The notes: a model not told the origin generated them from the letters alone. DNA of 64,000 nucleotides from Ignavibacteriota bacterium (GCA_016707525.1 JADJHP010000008.1:186001-250000); one strand, 5' to 3'; numbered from the stretch's first letter, positions 1 to 8,587 are shown. Program-made: numbers and translations.

Positions 1-101
1 TGTTGCCATGACAAAGGAAGCACAGGGGACAGGATTCTTTGGAGGAAGATAGGAAAATCAGCGCTGAAATTCACCTGAATTGTACGCAGGGCGCGGTTGC
101 G

Positions 102-130
102 TTTCTCGAGGGATGTCCGTACATTATCTT
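102..130 (+). promoter_or_regulatory. Promoter of the tRNA-Pro gene
   Basis: A -35-like hexamer TTTCTC (102-107) is followed by a 17-nt spacer and the -10 hexamer TATCTT (125-130). This places a start about 7 nt downstream, only a few bases before the mature tRNA 5' end at 140. The same N17/TATCTT layout occurs upstream of crcB, HU, ffh, the M23 peptidase and the BtuF-like gene in this window, which is the main support. Confidence 0.5.
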
Positions 131-139
131 GCTGTCATT

Positions 140-213
140 CGGAGCGTAGCGCAGCCCGGTAGCGCACTTGAATGGGGTTCAAGGGGTCGGGGGTTCAAAT
201 CCCCCCGCTCCGA
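140..213 (+). tRNA. tRNA-Pro (anticodon GGG)
   Basis: A full cloverleaf can be folded by eye. Acceptor CGGAGCG (140-146) pairs with CGCTCCG (206-212), followed by discriminator A at 213. The anticodon stem CTTGA/TCAAG encloses the loop ATGGGGT, which gives anticodon GGG. The T arm is GGGGG-TTCAAAT-CCCCC (189-205). No CCA end is encoded, so it must be added after transcription. The anticodon reads CCC and CCU proline codons. A strong hairpin terminator follows within 10 nt, so this is a single-gene transcription unit. Confidence 0.95.
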
Positions 214-220
214 CAGCAAA

Positions 221-253
221 AACGAGGCTCCACCATACGGTGGGGCCTCGTTT
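221..253 (+). terminator. Intrinsic terminator of tRNA-Pro
   Basis: A 14-bp stem runs from AACGAGGCTCCACC (221-234) to GGTGGGGCCTCGTT (239-252), with loop ATAC and one G-U pair, and ends in TTT. It lies 8 nt after the tRNA discriminator base. Confidence 0.85.
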
Positions 254-290
254 CATTGTGCCCGGAGGCGGGGGGCGGTGCAAGACCCGT

Positions 291-320
291 GTAGGGGGGC
301 CGAGCATGCTCGGCCCCTAC
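291..320. repeat. 30-bp intergenic palindrome
   Basis: The outer arm GTAGGGG and its complement CCCCTAC enclose the self-complementary core GGCCGAGCATGCTCGGCC. It lies in the 190-nt gap between the tRNA terminator and the converging symporter gene. There is no T tract, so it looks more like a REP-type or mobile palindromic repeat than a terminator. The rest of the gap (254-290, 321-404) shows nothing recognisable. Confidence 0.6.
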
Positions 321-404
321 AACAGCAATGCATCGACCCATGGAGGCAGGGGGGGTGGTGCTGCCCACCTAACCACGGGCAATCACGACAACCCCCGACG
401 GCGC

Positions 405-2222
405 CTACGACGCCCCCGCCCCCTTCTCCGTCCACAATTTGTTCACGACGTACAGCAATGCGACACCGGCAACGAGGAAGACCCCGAACAGGATCCCCGC
501 AAGCATCATCCGCCCGTACAGGAAATTGCCGACCGTGAACAGGGCAGACCACACCAGCGAACACCCTGCCACCCATCCCAACAACGCGAGGGGAATATTG
601 TCACCCGCCAGCTTCGATGTCTCTTCCGGCAGGCCGGCCGCTTCCCGGATCACCTTCCATCCCGGACCGAACGGGCGTACCTTCTTGTAGAACGCGATCA
701 GCACTTCACGCTCGGTCTCCGGACCGAACAGCGCCGTCGCCACCCAGCATACCGTGGTAATGCCGATCGTGAGCAACAACGCCACATGCGTGCTGAACAC
801 GATGTCTTCCTTCTTGAGAATGAGGAAGCCGATCGAGACCAGGAACGAACTCGCCATCGCAACGATCTCGCTCCAGGCATTCACCCGCCACCAGAACCAA
901 CGCACGAGATACAACAACCCCGTGCCCGCACCAACCTGCAGGATGATATCGAAGGCGTCTTTCGCAGTGTCCAGAAGGTAGACCGCCCCCGACGATGCGA
1001 AGAACAGGATGATCGTGACCACCCGCCCGGCCGTCACGTAGTGATGCTCGGTCTCGTTCTTCTTGATGAACCTGCGGTAGAAATCGTGCACCAGATATGA
1101 CGCGCCCCAGTTCAGATGGGTCAGGATCGTGCTCGAATTCGCGGCGATCAGACCGCCGACCATCAAACCGACGAAGCCGACCGGCAGGAACTTGAGCATG
1201 GCAGGATATGCGATGTCGTGCCCGAGAAGACCCGGATCCAGGTTCGGGAACGCCGCCTGGATGTCCGAGAGCTGCGGATACACGATGATCGATGCAAGGC
1301 CGACGAGGATCCACGGCCAGGGGCGGAGGACGTAATGTGCCACATTGAAGAACAGCACTGCGCCGAGGGCATCGCGTTCCGACTTCGAGGCGAGCATACG
1401 CTGCGCAATGTAACTGCCGCCGCCCGGCTCCGCACCCGGATACCAGACCGCCCACCACTGCACGGCGATCGGCATGATGAAGATCGCGACCGCGATGTCC
1501 CAGTTGTTGCTGAAATCGGGGAGCATGTTCAGATAGTTGATGCCGTTCGGTCCCGTCGCCGTGGAGAGCTTGTCCACCAGCCCGGACAGCCCGCCGACCT
1601 GCGGAAGCTGCAGGGCGAAGTACGCCGCGGCGATCACGGCGGTCATCTTGATGAAGAACTGGATCATGTCGATCACCAGCACGCCCCACAACCCCGAGTG
1701 CGTGGCGAACACGACGTTGAGCGTCCCGACGATCAGCAGCGTCTGCCACCGGTCCATGCCGAACAGGATGCCGGCGATCTTGCACGCGGCAAGGTTCACC
1801 GTTGCCATGATCATACAGTTGAAGAAGAGGCCGAGATACACCGACCGGAACCCGCGCACCACGCTCGCAGCCTTGCCGGAGTAGCGGATCTCATAGAACT
1901 CCAGGTCGGTCATCACCCCCGAACGCCGCCAGAGGCGCGCGTAGAAGAAGACCGTCGCAACACCCGTCAGCACGAATGCCCACCACACCCAGTTGCCCGC
2001 AACACCCTGCCGGCGGACGATGTCAGTGACGAGGTTCGGCGTATCGCTGCTGAAGGTGGTCGCCACCATCGAGAGCCCCGCCAACCACCACGGCACGGAA
2101 CGCCCCGAGGCGAAGAACTCCGCCGTGCTCTTCCCTGCACGCTTTCCGAAGAAGAGCGCTGGCCCGAAGCACACGAGCAGGGTGATACCGATGACAACCC
2201 AATCGAGGAGTGTGATATGCAC
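405..2222 (-). CDS. Sodium:solute symporter family (SSS) transporter
   Basis: Inner-membrane secondary transporter of the SSS (SLC5-like) family, expected to couple substrate uptake to an ion, usually sodium. The 605-residue product has about 13-14 hydrophobic segments. It begins with the typical short N-terminal stretch TLLDWVVIG and a first helix, followed by the FFASGRSVPWWLAGLSM segment (residues ~36-52) that marks the family. The start is GTG, chosen because GGAGG lies 7 nt upstream. It lies 36 nt downstream of a second SSS gene on the same strand. The substrate cannot be read from sequence; sugars, amino acids, sialic acid and solutes related to galactose are all carried by relatives. 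Confidence 0.88.
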   Translation of the reverse strand: MHITLLDWVVIGITLLVCFGPALFFGKRAGKSTAEFFASGRSVPWWLAGLSMVATTFSSDTPNLVTDIVRRQGVAGNWVWWAFVLTGVATVFFYARLWRRSGVMTDLEFYEIRYSGKAASVVRGFRSVYLGLFFNCMIMATVNLAACKIAGILFGMDRWQTLLIVGTLNVVFATHSGLWGVLVIDMIQFFIKMTAVIAAAYFALQLPQVGGLSGLVDKLSTATGPNGINYLNMLPDFSNNWDIAVAIFIMPIAVQWWAVWYPGAEPGGGSYIAQRMLASKSERDALGAVLFFNVAHYVLRPWPWILVGLASIIVYPQLSDIQAAFPNLDPGLLGHDIAYPAMLKFLPVGFVGLMVGGLIAANSSTILTHLNWGASYLVHDFYRRFIKKNETEHHYVTAGRVVTIILFFASSGAVYLLDTAKDAFDIILQVGAGTGLLYLVRWFWWRVNAWSEIVAMASSFLVSIGFLILKKEDIVFSTHVALLLTIGITTVCWVATALFGPETEREVLIAFYKKVRPFGPGWKVIREAAGLPEETSKLAGDNIPLALLGWVAGCSLVWSALFTVGNFLYGRMMLAGILFGVFLVAGVALLYVVNKLWTEKGAGAS

Positions 2223-2258
2223 GTCGGATCCTCCGTCGCTGTGAACAGATGAAGATGT

Positions 2259-3758
2259 TTAGTGTACTGTCGTGTCCTGGGTCGGCGGCCCTGCCATCCA
2301 CCTCCGGATGTACGCAGCGCAATTCCCGCCGGCGATCGTGGCACCGCATCCGATGAGGGTGTGCCAGGTGTAATCTATCCGTGTGAAGGTCATGACCGCG
2401 ACCATCGCCGCGATCCCCGTCATGAACCCGATGAACGCATCCCGTTCAATGAGCCGGCGGAACAAGAGACCGAGGAAGAACGTACCGAGAAGCCCGCCAT
2501 ACGTGAACGATGCGATCTTGAGCCCGATCTCCACGACCGGATTCGTGGTGTCGGTGAACAGCATCGCTCCACCGATCAGGACGATCCCCCACACGAGGGT
2601 CAGGGCCCGCGACCACCGCAGCTCTGCCGCGCTGTCCAGTGAGCGCCCCTTCGCGGTCATCTTGAAGATGTCCAGGAAGGTCGACGACGCGAGCGAACTG
2701 ATGGACGAGGAGAGCGTCCCCATGGCCGATGCGAGAACACCGGCGATGAGAAGTCCGGAGAGGCCCGACGGAAGCTGGGTCACGATGAAGCGCGGGAAGA
2801 TCTCATCCGACGATCGGAGCCCCAGGTCCTGAAACGGTACGCCCTGATAGAAGGCGTACAGGCACAACCCGAGCGTCAGGAAGAATGCGAACTGGATCAC
2901 GATGAAGGTGGCGTCGAGCATCAATGCTTTCTGGCTTTCCCATCGGGTACGGCACCCCAGCAACCGCTGGACGAGCAACTGGTCCGTCCCGTGGGAGGCC
3001 ATGGTCAGGAATGTGCCGCCCAGTAACCCGCCCGCCAGTGTGTACGGCGATGCAAGGAACGACATCAGATCCGATCCGCCGCCGGTATTGATGATCTCAA
3101 ATTTGTTCAGGCCGTTCCGTGTGGCATAGAACACCACATCCTGCCAGCCGTTCGGCAACGCATACAGAATGAGCACCATCGACGCGATGGCACCGCTCAG
3201 ATAGATCCCCATTTGCACGACATCCATGGCAACGACCGCCTTGAGGCCGCCGAGATACGTGTAGATCAACGTGAAGACGCCGATGATCAGGATGCTCGTG
3301 CCGTAATCCAGGCCGGTGATGAGGTGCACAGGTATCGCCGTGGCAAAAAGGCGGACGCCCGAGGCAAGGACCCGGGTCGTGATGAAGACGCTCGACGTGA
3401 ACTTCCGCAGGGGGATGCCGAAACGCTTCCCGAGAAAGTCGTATGCCGTCTCAAGGTCACCGGCATAATACGCAGGGATGAAGAACACGCTCACCAGCAA
3501 CCGGCCGATGAAATAGCCGAACACCAGCTGGAGGAAATGCATATCCGACCGGTACGCGAGCCCGGGTATGCTGATGAAGGTCAGGGTGCTCGTCTCACTC
3601 GCCACGATCGAAAAACCGACAGACCACCACGACATGCTCTTGCCGCCAAGGAAGTAGTCCCGCGAGGTCTTCTGCTTGCCGGCCACCAGGATACCTGCGA
3701 CCGTGACACCCGCAAGATAGACGATGACGATAGTGTAATCGAGGAGAGTGAAACCCAA
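2259..3758 (-). CDS. Sodium:solute symporter family (SSS) transporter, second copy
   Basis: About 499 residues with roughly 13 membrane segments. Early in the protein is the SSS signature region YFLGGKSMSWWSVGFSIVA, followed by ETSTLTFISIPGLAYRSD. It is shorter than, and clearly divergent from, the symporter directly downstream, so this is an old paralogue pair rather than a recent duplication. The start is uncertain. The open frame extends to a TTG at 3818, but a TTG at 3758 gives M-G-F-T-L-L-D-Y, which aligns with the M-H-I-T-L-L-D-W start of the neighbour, so I use 3758. Neither TTG has an obvious ribosome site. Substrate unknown. Confidence 0.85.
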   Translation of the reverse strand: MGFTLLDYTIVIVYLAGVTVAGILVAGKQKTSRDYFLGGKSMSWWSVGFSIVASETSTLTFISIPGLAYRSDMHFLQLVFGYFIGRLLVSVFFIPAYYAGDLETAYDFLGKRFGIPLRKFTSSVFITTRVLASGVRLFATAIPVHLITGLDYGTSILIIGVFTLIYTYLGGLKAVVAMDVVQMGIYLSGAIASMVLILYALPNGWQDVVFYATRNGLNKFEIINTGGGSDLMSFLASPYTLAGGLLGGTFLTMASHGTDQLLVQRLLGCRTRWESQKALMLDATFIVIQFAFFLTLGLCLYAFYQGVPFQDLGLRSSDEIFPRFIVTQLPSGLSGLLIAGVLASAMGTLSSSISSLASSTFLDIFKMTAKGRSLDSAAELRWSRALTLVWGIVLIGGAMLFTDTTNPVVEIGLKIASFTYGGLLGTFFLGLLFRRLIERDAFIGFMTGIAAMVAVMTFTRIDYTWHTLIGCGATIAGGNCAAYIRRWMAGPPTQDTTVH

Positions 3759-3837
3759 AGGACGCCCGCATTCGTGGGAGTGATCTGTCAATGTACGAAC
3801 GCACCATGAGGAATCCAAGCAGAAATCCCCCCGCGGC

Positions 3838-3866
3838 TTTCGCTTCTCATCCGGTATCGCTATCTT
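3838..3866 (+). promoter_or_regulatory. Candidate promoter of crcB
   Basis: TTTCGC (3838-3843), 17-nt spacer, TATCTT (3861-3866), about 45 nt upstream of the crcB start. The spacing and -10 hexamer match the tRNA-Pro promoter. No fluoride riboswitch could be recognised in the leader. Confidence 0.45.
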
Positions 3867-3910
3867 CCGGTGTCGCCCGGACCCTCAACGGCCACGAAAG
3901 GTCATCACGT

Positions 3911-4297
3911 ATGCAGAATGTGCTCCTCATCGCTCTCGGTGGCTCCCTCGGAGCTGTTGCCCGCTACGGCCTGGCAACATGGATCCATGGGCAGACCGGG
4001 ACGTCCTTTCCCTGGGGAACGTTGATCATCAACCTGACCGGTTCGTTCGCGATCGGCTTCCTTGCCGAGCTGTTCGAAACATCGCTGGCATCCGCCGAGT
4101 GGCGCAGCTTCCTGACGATCGGGTTCCTGGGGGCCTACACCACGTTCTCGACCTTTTCGCTCGAATCATTCCATTTGCTGCGCGGCGGCGAGATCCGGCT
4201 TGCCGCAGCGAACATTCTCCTCAGCGTTGTCGTTGGCTTGCTCGCGGTCGTCCTCGGCATCTACGGGTTCCGTCTCCTTTCGAAGATCGTTCACTGA
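3911..4297 (+). CDS. crcB: Fluoride ion channel CrcB/Fluc
   Basis: Small dual-topology fluoride exporter of the inner membrane that protects enolase and other fluoride-sensitive enzymes. The 128-residue product is a normal length with four membrane helices. It has the family motifs GGSLGAVARY near residue 10, TLIINLTGSFAIG near 38-50, and GFLGAYTTFSTFS near 75, which carries the channel phenylalanines. The open frame continues upstream to 3791, but ATG 3911 begins exactly at the first helix as in relatives, so it was chosen. The following DUF190 gene starts 14 nt later, a pairing often seen with crcB. Confidence 0.93.
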   Translation: MQNVLLIALGGSLGAVARYGLATWIHGQTGTSFPWGTLIINLTGSFAIGFLAELFETSLASAEWRSFLTIGFLGAYTTFSTFSLESFHLLRGGEIRLAAANILLSVVVGLLAVVLGIYGFRLLSKIVH

Positions 4298-4311
4298 CAC
4301 ATGGAGGCATG

Positions 4312-4671
4312 ATGAAACTTCCCGATGAAGCGCTCCTGCTCAGGGTCTACGTGGGCATCAACGACAAGCACCATGGCGTACCGTTGTACGAGGCCATCGT
4401 CACCAGGGCGCGCGAACTGAATCTGGCCGGCGCCACGGTGCTCCGCGGCGTGCTCGGCTACGGCGCCAGCAGCCGCATCCACTCCGCAAAACTCCTTGAC
4501 CTGTCCGTGGACCTTCCGGTGGTGATCGAGATCGTCGACACCGAAGAGCGGCTCGCGCTGCTGATGCCCTTCATCGACGCGCATGTGACCGAGGGGCTGG
4601 TGACAATGGAAAAGGTACGGGTGGTGGGATACAGGCACCGGATCGGAGAGGCCGTGCAACATCCCGCCTGA
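4312..4671 (+). CDS. DUF190 family protein, crcB partner
   Basis: A 119-residue soluble protein of the DUF190 (PII-like fold) family. Typical sequence includes LLRVYVGINDKHHGVPLYEA at the start, VTRARELNLAGATVLRG (residues ~28-44), and a closing segment of the form V..GLVTMEKVRVVGY. Its molecular function is not established; the fold suggests small-ligand sensing or regulation of the neighbouring channel. Two in-frame ATG codons occur at 4309 and 4312. GGAGG at 4303-4307 is better spaced for 4312. It sits 14 nt after crcB and is almost certainly co-transcribed with it. Confidence 0.85.
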   Translation: MKLPDEALLLRVYVGINDKHHGVPLYEAIVTRARELNLAGATVLRGVLGYGASSRIHSAKLLDLSVDLPVVIEIVDTEERLALLMPFIDAHVTEGLVTMEKVRVVGYRHRIGEAVQHPA

Positions 4672-4737
4672 TCTTCCGTTCCTATCAAGGAAGAGCTCAC
4701 CGAAGGACAGAACGCGAAGATCGAACGAGAGGGTACG

Positions 4738-4941
4738 ATGACGCTGGACCAGCTGAAAGCCGAGATACAGGCACTATCGAAGGACGACCGGCGGAAGCTC
4801 GGGACGTTCATTCTCGAGATCGAGAAGCAGCATTTTCAGGACACGGTCGGGCCGCAACTCCGCGAGGACCTCGATGGCCTCACGAAAGCCGCTCAGGATG
4901 CGGTCGACAAGATCTCGAAAGCGATCCGCGAGCGGCTGTAG
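4738..4941 (+). CDS. Small helical protein of unknown function
   Basis: A 67-residue product with no recognised domain. It is rich in charged residues and predicted to be entirely helical. The first half (TLDQLKAEIQALSKDDRRKL) resembles the N-terminal helices of small antitoxin-like or addiction-module proteins. The second half has a heptad-like pattern (LREDLDGLTKAAQDAVDKIS). The start ATG follows GAGAGGGTACG. It lies 66 nt after DUF190, and no toxin-like gene is adjacent. It could be an orphan antitoxin-like protein or simply a conserved small hypothetical. Confidence 0.55.
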   Translation: MTLDQLKAEIQALSKDDRRKLGTFILEIEKQHFQDTVGPQLREDLDGLTKAAQDAVDKISKAIRERL

Positions 4942-5002
4942 CGCCAGTCACGAGGGAAGGGCGGGGCCCGTGGCCCGCCGATCCTTCCCTGGCGCCGGCT
5001 GT

Positions 5003-7918
5003 TCATTCAGACAATTCAGATATCTGATGTCGGCATTCATCCGGCCACCAGCGCGCCGTTCTCCCGTACGGCAACGCCGCTGCGCGCACCGTCGCTCCGC
5101 ATACCGTCATTGCGGCCGAGCTTGAAGTCGCCGATGAGACGTTGCAGATTCTCCGTGAGCCGGTTGAGATCCTCCGCGGCACGCGCGATCTGCTGCGTCC
5201 CCTGCGCCTGTTTCGCTCGTCACCTTGCGAGATGCCCTCGACGTTCTTCGAGATCTGCTCGCTCGCACTCGACTGCTCCTCGCTTGCGGCCGCGATCTGC
5301 GTGACCATGTCCGTCACCTTCTGGCTCACCCCCACGATCTCCTTCAGGCTCGCGCCTGCCTTGTCGGCCAGCTCGATCCCGCGTTCCACCTCGTGCGTCC
5401 CCTCTTCCATCGACCGGACAGCACCCGTGGTATCCGACTGGATCTTCTTGATCATCCCGGCGATCTCTTTCGTCGCCTTCGTCGTCCGCTCGGCCAGCTT
5501 CCTGACCTCGTCCGCCACGACCGCAAACCCGCGCCCCTGGTCCCCTGCGCGGGCTGCTTCAATGGCCGCGTTCAGAGCCAGCAGGTTCGTCTGGTCCGCG
5601 ATGTCGTCGATCACGCCGATGATCTCACCGATCTGATCGCTCGACTTCCCGAGCTCCTTCACCGTTTCGGCGCTCTTGTTCACCACGCCGGCGATGCGCT
5701 TCATCCCTTCGACCGTCTCACCAACGACCTCGCCACCATGCTCCGCACTCACACGCGCGAGCTTCGCCGTCTCGGCCGCTGCGCTCGCGTTCTTGGAGTT
5801 CTCCAGGATGGTCTTGGTCATCTCCTCCACTGCGCTCGCCACTTCTCCCGCCTGGCTCGTCTGTTCCTGTGCCCCGGCAGCCATCTCCTCCGTGCTCGAG
5901 CTGATCTGGCTCGAGGCACTCGCCGTCGCGCTCACGGCCTCGCTCACCTTCCGCAAGGCTTCCTGCAGGGAGCCGCCCACCTTGTTGATGCTCTCCTTGA
6001 TGAGCTGCAGATCGCCGCGGTAGTCCCCGTTCATCCGCGCCGTCATATCGCCCGTCGCCATCACCGCCAGCGTGTTCGACCCTTCCTGCACCGGTTTGAT
6101 CACCGCATCCAGCGTGTCGTTCACCCCCTGGACGATCTTCCGGAAATCACCCTGATGCTTCGACGCATCGGCACGCGTGGCCAGACGGCCTTCCACCGCC
6201 GCCTGCGACAGCAGCACCGCATCGGCCACCAGCGCGTTCACCGCGCCGATCGCCTGGTTCAGGTTGTTCTTGATCTCGTTGAAATCGCCGTTGTAGCTGT
6301 CCGTGATCTTCGCCGGGATGTCGCCCTTGGAGATCCGGTCCACGTACTCCGCCGCAACGTTCAACGGGCCAATGACGGAATCGAGCGTTTCGTTCACGCC
6401 CTGCACGATCTTCCGGAAGTCGCCCTGATGCTTCGTGGCATCGGCACGCGTGGCAAGTTTGCCTTCCACGGCGGCACGCGACAGCAGATGCGCATCCGCG
6501 ACCAGCATGCTCACGGCGTTGATCGCCTGATTCAGGTTGTTCTTGATCTCGTTGAAATCGCCGTTGTAGTTGTCCGTGATCTTCGCCGGGACGTCACCCT
6601 TGGAGATCCGGTCCACGTACTCGGCGGCCACATTCAGCGGTCCGATCACCGCATCCAGCGTGTCATTCACCCCCTGCACGATCTTCCGGAAATCACCGCC
6701 GTGCTTCGTCGCATCGGCGCGCGCAGCGAGTTTGCCTTCCACCGCTGCCCTGGACAGCATGCCGGCATCGGCCACGAGGGCGTTCACCGCATCGATGGCC
6801 AGGTTCAGGTTGTTCTTGATCTCGTTGAAATCACCGTTGTAGGTGTCGGTGATCTTCGCCGGGATGTCGCCCTTCGAGATGCGGTCCACGTACTCCGCGG
6901 CCATGTTGAGCGGGCCAACGACCGCATCCAGGGTGTTGTTGAAACCGCTGAGGATCGCACGATACCCGCCCTGAAACTTGTCCGCTTCGCTCCGGACCGA
7001 CAGTTGTCCTGCAATGGCGGCACCGGAGAGCCGTTCCGATTCACGCACGAGGTTCTGCAACTCGGTGAGTGCGCGTGCGAGGGCAAGACCCAGCACATCG
7101 CGGTCCGTCCTCTGCGTTACGGTGATCGAAAGATCCCCTTCGGAGATCCGGCGTGCAGCTTCGGCGCGATCACGCGATGCATCAACGATAGCGGCGAACG
7201 ACCGTGAGAGGCTGCCCATTTCGTCATGGCCCATTTCCGGGATCGAGATCGACACATCTCCCTGTGCAAGCGCATCTGCAGCATGCACCAGGATCCCGAC
7301 CGGGCGGACGATGGAGCGGCGGACCAGCATCGCGATCAAACCGCAGATGAGCACCGCGATCACACCACCGACAATGAGAATGCTCGTCCGGGCCGATGAG
7401 ATGATCGCATCAACATCGGTCCGCGGATAGCCGATAACGACGCCGTACCCCCAGGGATCGAATTTGTTGTGCTCGACGACCCAATCGGTGGACAGGGACG
7501 CATCGGCGACAGCAAGTTTCTCGATGGTCTCAACCGGAACCCCTTTCGTGGAAAAGCGCGTTTTGTTCTTTGCGTCGACCAGAGCGACAAAGCCGCCCTG
7601 GAGGATGTGGGTCTGCTCGATCGCCTTGCCCAGCTCCTTCAGTGTGGAGATAGGATATCCCACATACCAGATGCCGACGACTTCTCCGGTGCGCGCGCGC
7701 ATCGGTTCATAGGAAGTGAAATATGGCTCCCCCAGGATGTCCACCACGCCGGAAAATGACCGCCCCTCTCGAATGGCCACGATGGCCTTTCCGTTCGGAT
7801 CCAGCAATGTGCCGATCGCCCGTGATCCATCTTGCTTCTGGACGTTCGTCGAGACCCGGATGAAACTCTCACCCCTGCGGACGAAGAGAGTTGCCGTGCT
7901 GCCGGTCAACGACTTCAC
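5003..7918 (-). CDS. Methyl-accepting chemotaxis protein, main body (frameshifted poly-HAMP receptor)
   Basis: Largest piece of a broken chemoreceptor gene that would run 8298 to 5037. It encodes the rest of a periplasmic Cache domain (from TGSTATLFVRRGESF), a second membrane helix (ILIVGGVIAVLICGLIAMLV), a HAMP linker, and three tandem 91-residue HAMP-like repeats. The cytoplasmic signalling hairpin follows, with its tip at DDIADQTNLLALNAAIEAAR. Two further single-base insertions are inferred near 5220 and 5200. After EGISQ the canonical tail (VTSET, then AQGTQQIARAAEDLNRL) appears in the next two frames, ending at a stop at 5037-5039. As written, the last ~75 residues of the open frame, to 5003, are therefore wrong-frame sequence. 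Possible pseudogene or assembly error. Confidence 0.75.
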   Translation of the reverse strand: MKSLTGSTATLFVRRGESFIRVSTNVQKQDGSRAIGTLLDPNGKAIVAIREGRSFSGVVDILGEPYFTSYEPMRARTGEVVGIWYVGYPISTLKELGKAIEQTHILQGGFVALVDAKNKTRFSTKGVPVETIEKLAVADASLSTDWVVEHNKFDPWGYGVVIGYPRTDVDAIISSARTSILIVGGVIAVLICGLIAMLVRRSIVRPVGILVHAADALAQGDVSISIPEMGHDEMGSLSRSFAAIVDASRDRAEAARRISEGDLSITVTQRTDRDVLGLALARALTELQNLVRESERLSGAAIAGQLSVRSEADKFQGGYRAILSGFNNTLDAVVGPLNMAAEYVDRISKGDIPAKITDTYNGDFNEIKNNLNLAIDAVNALVADAGMLSRAAVEGKLAARADATKHGGDFRKIVQGVNDTLDAVIGPLNVAAEYVDRISKGDVPAKITDNYNGDFNEIKNNLNQAINAVSMLVADAHLLSRAAVEGKLATRADATKHQGDFRKIVQGVNETLDSVIGPLNVAAEYVDRISKGDIPAKITDSYNGDFNEIKNNLNQAIGAVNALVADAVLLSQAAVEGRLATRADASKHQGDFRKIVQGVNDTLDAVIKPVQEGSNTLAVMATGDMTARMNGDYRGDLQLIKESINKVGGSLQEALRKVSEAVSATASASSQISSSTEEMAAGAQEQTSQAGEVASAVEEMTKTILENSKNASAAAETAKLARVSAEHGGEVVGETVEGMKRIAGVVNKSAETVKELGKSSDQIGEIIGVIDDIADQTNLLALNAAIEAARAGDQGRGFAVVADEVRKLAERTTKATKEIAGMIKKIQSDTTGAVRSMEEGTHEVERGIELADKAGASLKEIVGVSQKVTDMVTQIAAASEEQSSASEQISKNVEGISQGDERNRRRGRSRSRVPRRISTGSRRICNVSSATSSSAAMTVCGATVRAAALPYGRTARWWPDECRHQISELSE

Positions 7919-8298
7919 ACGGTCAACGAGACCGAATGCATTGGCCTGACTGCTTCCGCCAGGAGGAGTGACGGCACGGACTCTGCTCCCACACGGGTCA
8001 TCCCACCGAGTCCGGGCGTACCGAGCCGATCCCCTTCGGAACGGAGGATCCCCATCGCAACCTCAACACGCTGCTTCATCAGGCTATGCGTGGATGCGAG
8101 AACGTTCAGTGCCTGTTCCGACCTCGCATGGACGAGTTCGGTCGTACTTGTCTGTATCTGCTCACTCACATAGTTCGAGAGGAGCCATGCACACACCCCT
8201 ACAGCCCCCAGTATGATGAGAGCGGTGGGAATGATGAATTTGGACATGATGCTCGATTGCGTAAGAATGTTCCAGAAGCGTCGCACAGAGGGCCTCAT
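7915..8298 (-). CDS. Methyl-accepting chemotaxis protein, N-terminal fragment
   Basis: Encodes the start of the same chemoreceptor: a cytoplasmic tip MRPSVRRFWNILTQ, the first membrane helix (FIIPTALIILGAVGVCAWLL), and the first helices of the Cache sensor (TTELVHARSEQALNVLAS). The frame is lost after SVPSLLLAE near 7950. Moving one base restores the expected Cache continuation GSSQANAFGLVDRVKSLTGS, which belongs to the downstream fragment. A single missing G in the GGCGGAAGC stretch would explain this. The open frame extends to 8394, but ATG 8298 gives a receptor-like start and was preferred. In an intact protein this would join the fragment at 5003-7918. Confidence 0.65.
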   Translation of the reverse strand: MRPSVRRFWNILTQSSIMSKFIIPTALIILGAVGVCAWLLSNYVSEQIQTSTTELVHARSEQALNVLASTHSLMKQRVEVAMGILRSEGDRLGTPGLGGMTRVGAESVPSLLLAEAVRPMHSVSLTV

Positions 8299-8587
8299 TC
8301 GATGGTGGCCGGATAGACAATGAGTGACCCGGCGTTCTATGCCTGCATAGCACGCCGGAGCAGCGCGTTTTCCCCTCACGAATGGATGTAACAAACATCA
8401 TACCACGAGGATGCGGGGGGGGCGGCAGGAAGAGGGTGCCAATGCATTGTGCGACGAAGTTTTAGCAGGACTCTCAGGTAGGACCCGCGATCCACCACAT
8501 CGATCCCTGATCTCGCGTGAACAACTATGGCCACATGCCTCACGGGGGAGTTCAGGAGCGAACCGGGCCGCCGGATACGGTGTGAAG
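8299..8587. other. Intergenic region without a recognised gene
   Basis: 289 bases between the chemoreceptor start and the GAF remnant. It contains the unused upstream extension of the receptor frame and no open frame with family-like sequence. It should hold the receptor promoter on the - strand, but no convincing pair of hexamers was found. Confidence 0.4.

Noticed and set aside
3791..3910. Fluoride riboswitch upstream of crcB.
   Set aside because: I could not recognise the conserved core; only a promoter-like pair was found.
4738..4941. Toxin-antitoxin system.
   Set aside because: Only one small helical protein is present; no toxin-like partner overlaps or adjoins it.
6110..6950. Possible CRISPR-like or satellite repeat.
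   Set aside because: The repeats are about 273 bases long, in frame and protein-coding, with no spacers.
5225..7207. A 660-codon + strand frame with internal repeats.
   Set aside because: It mirrors the tandem HAMP repeats of the chemoreceptor on the other strand.
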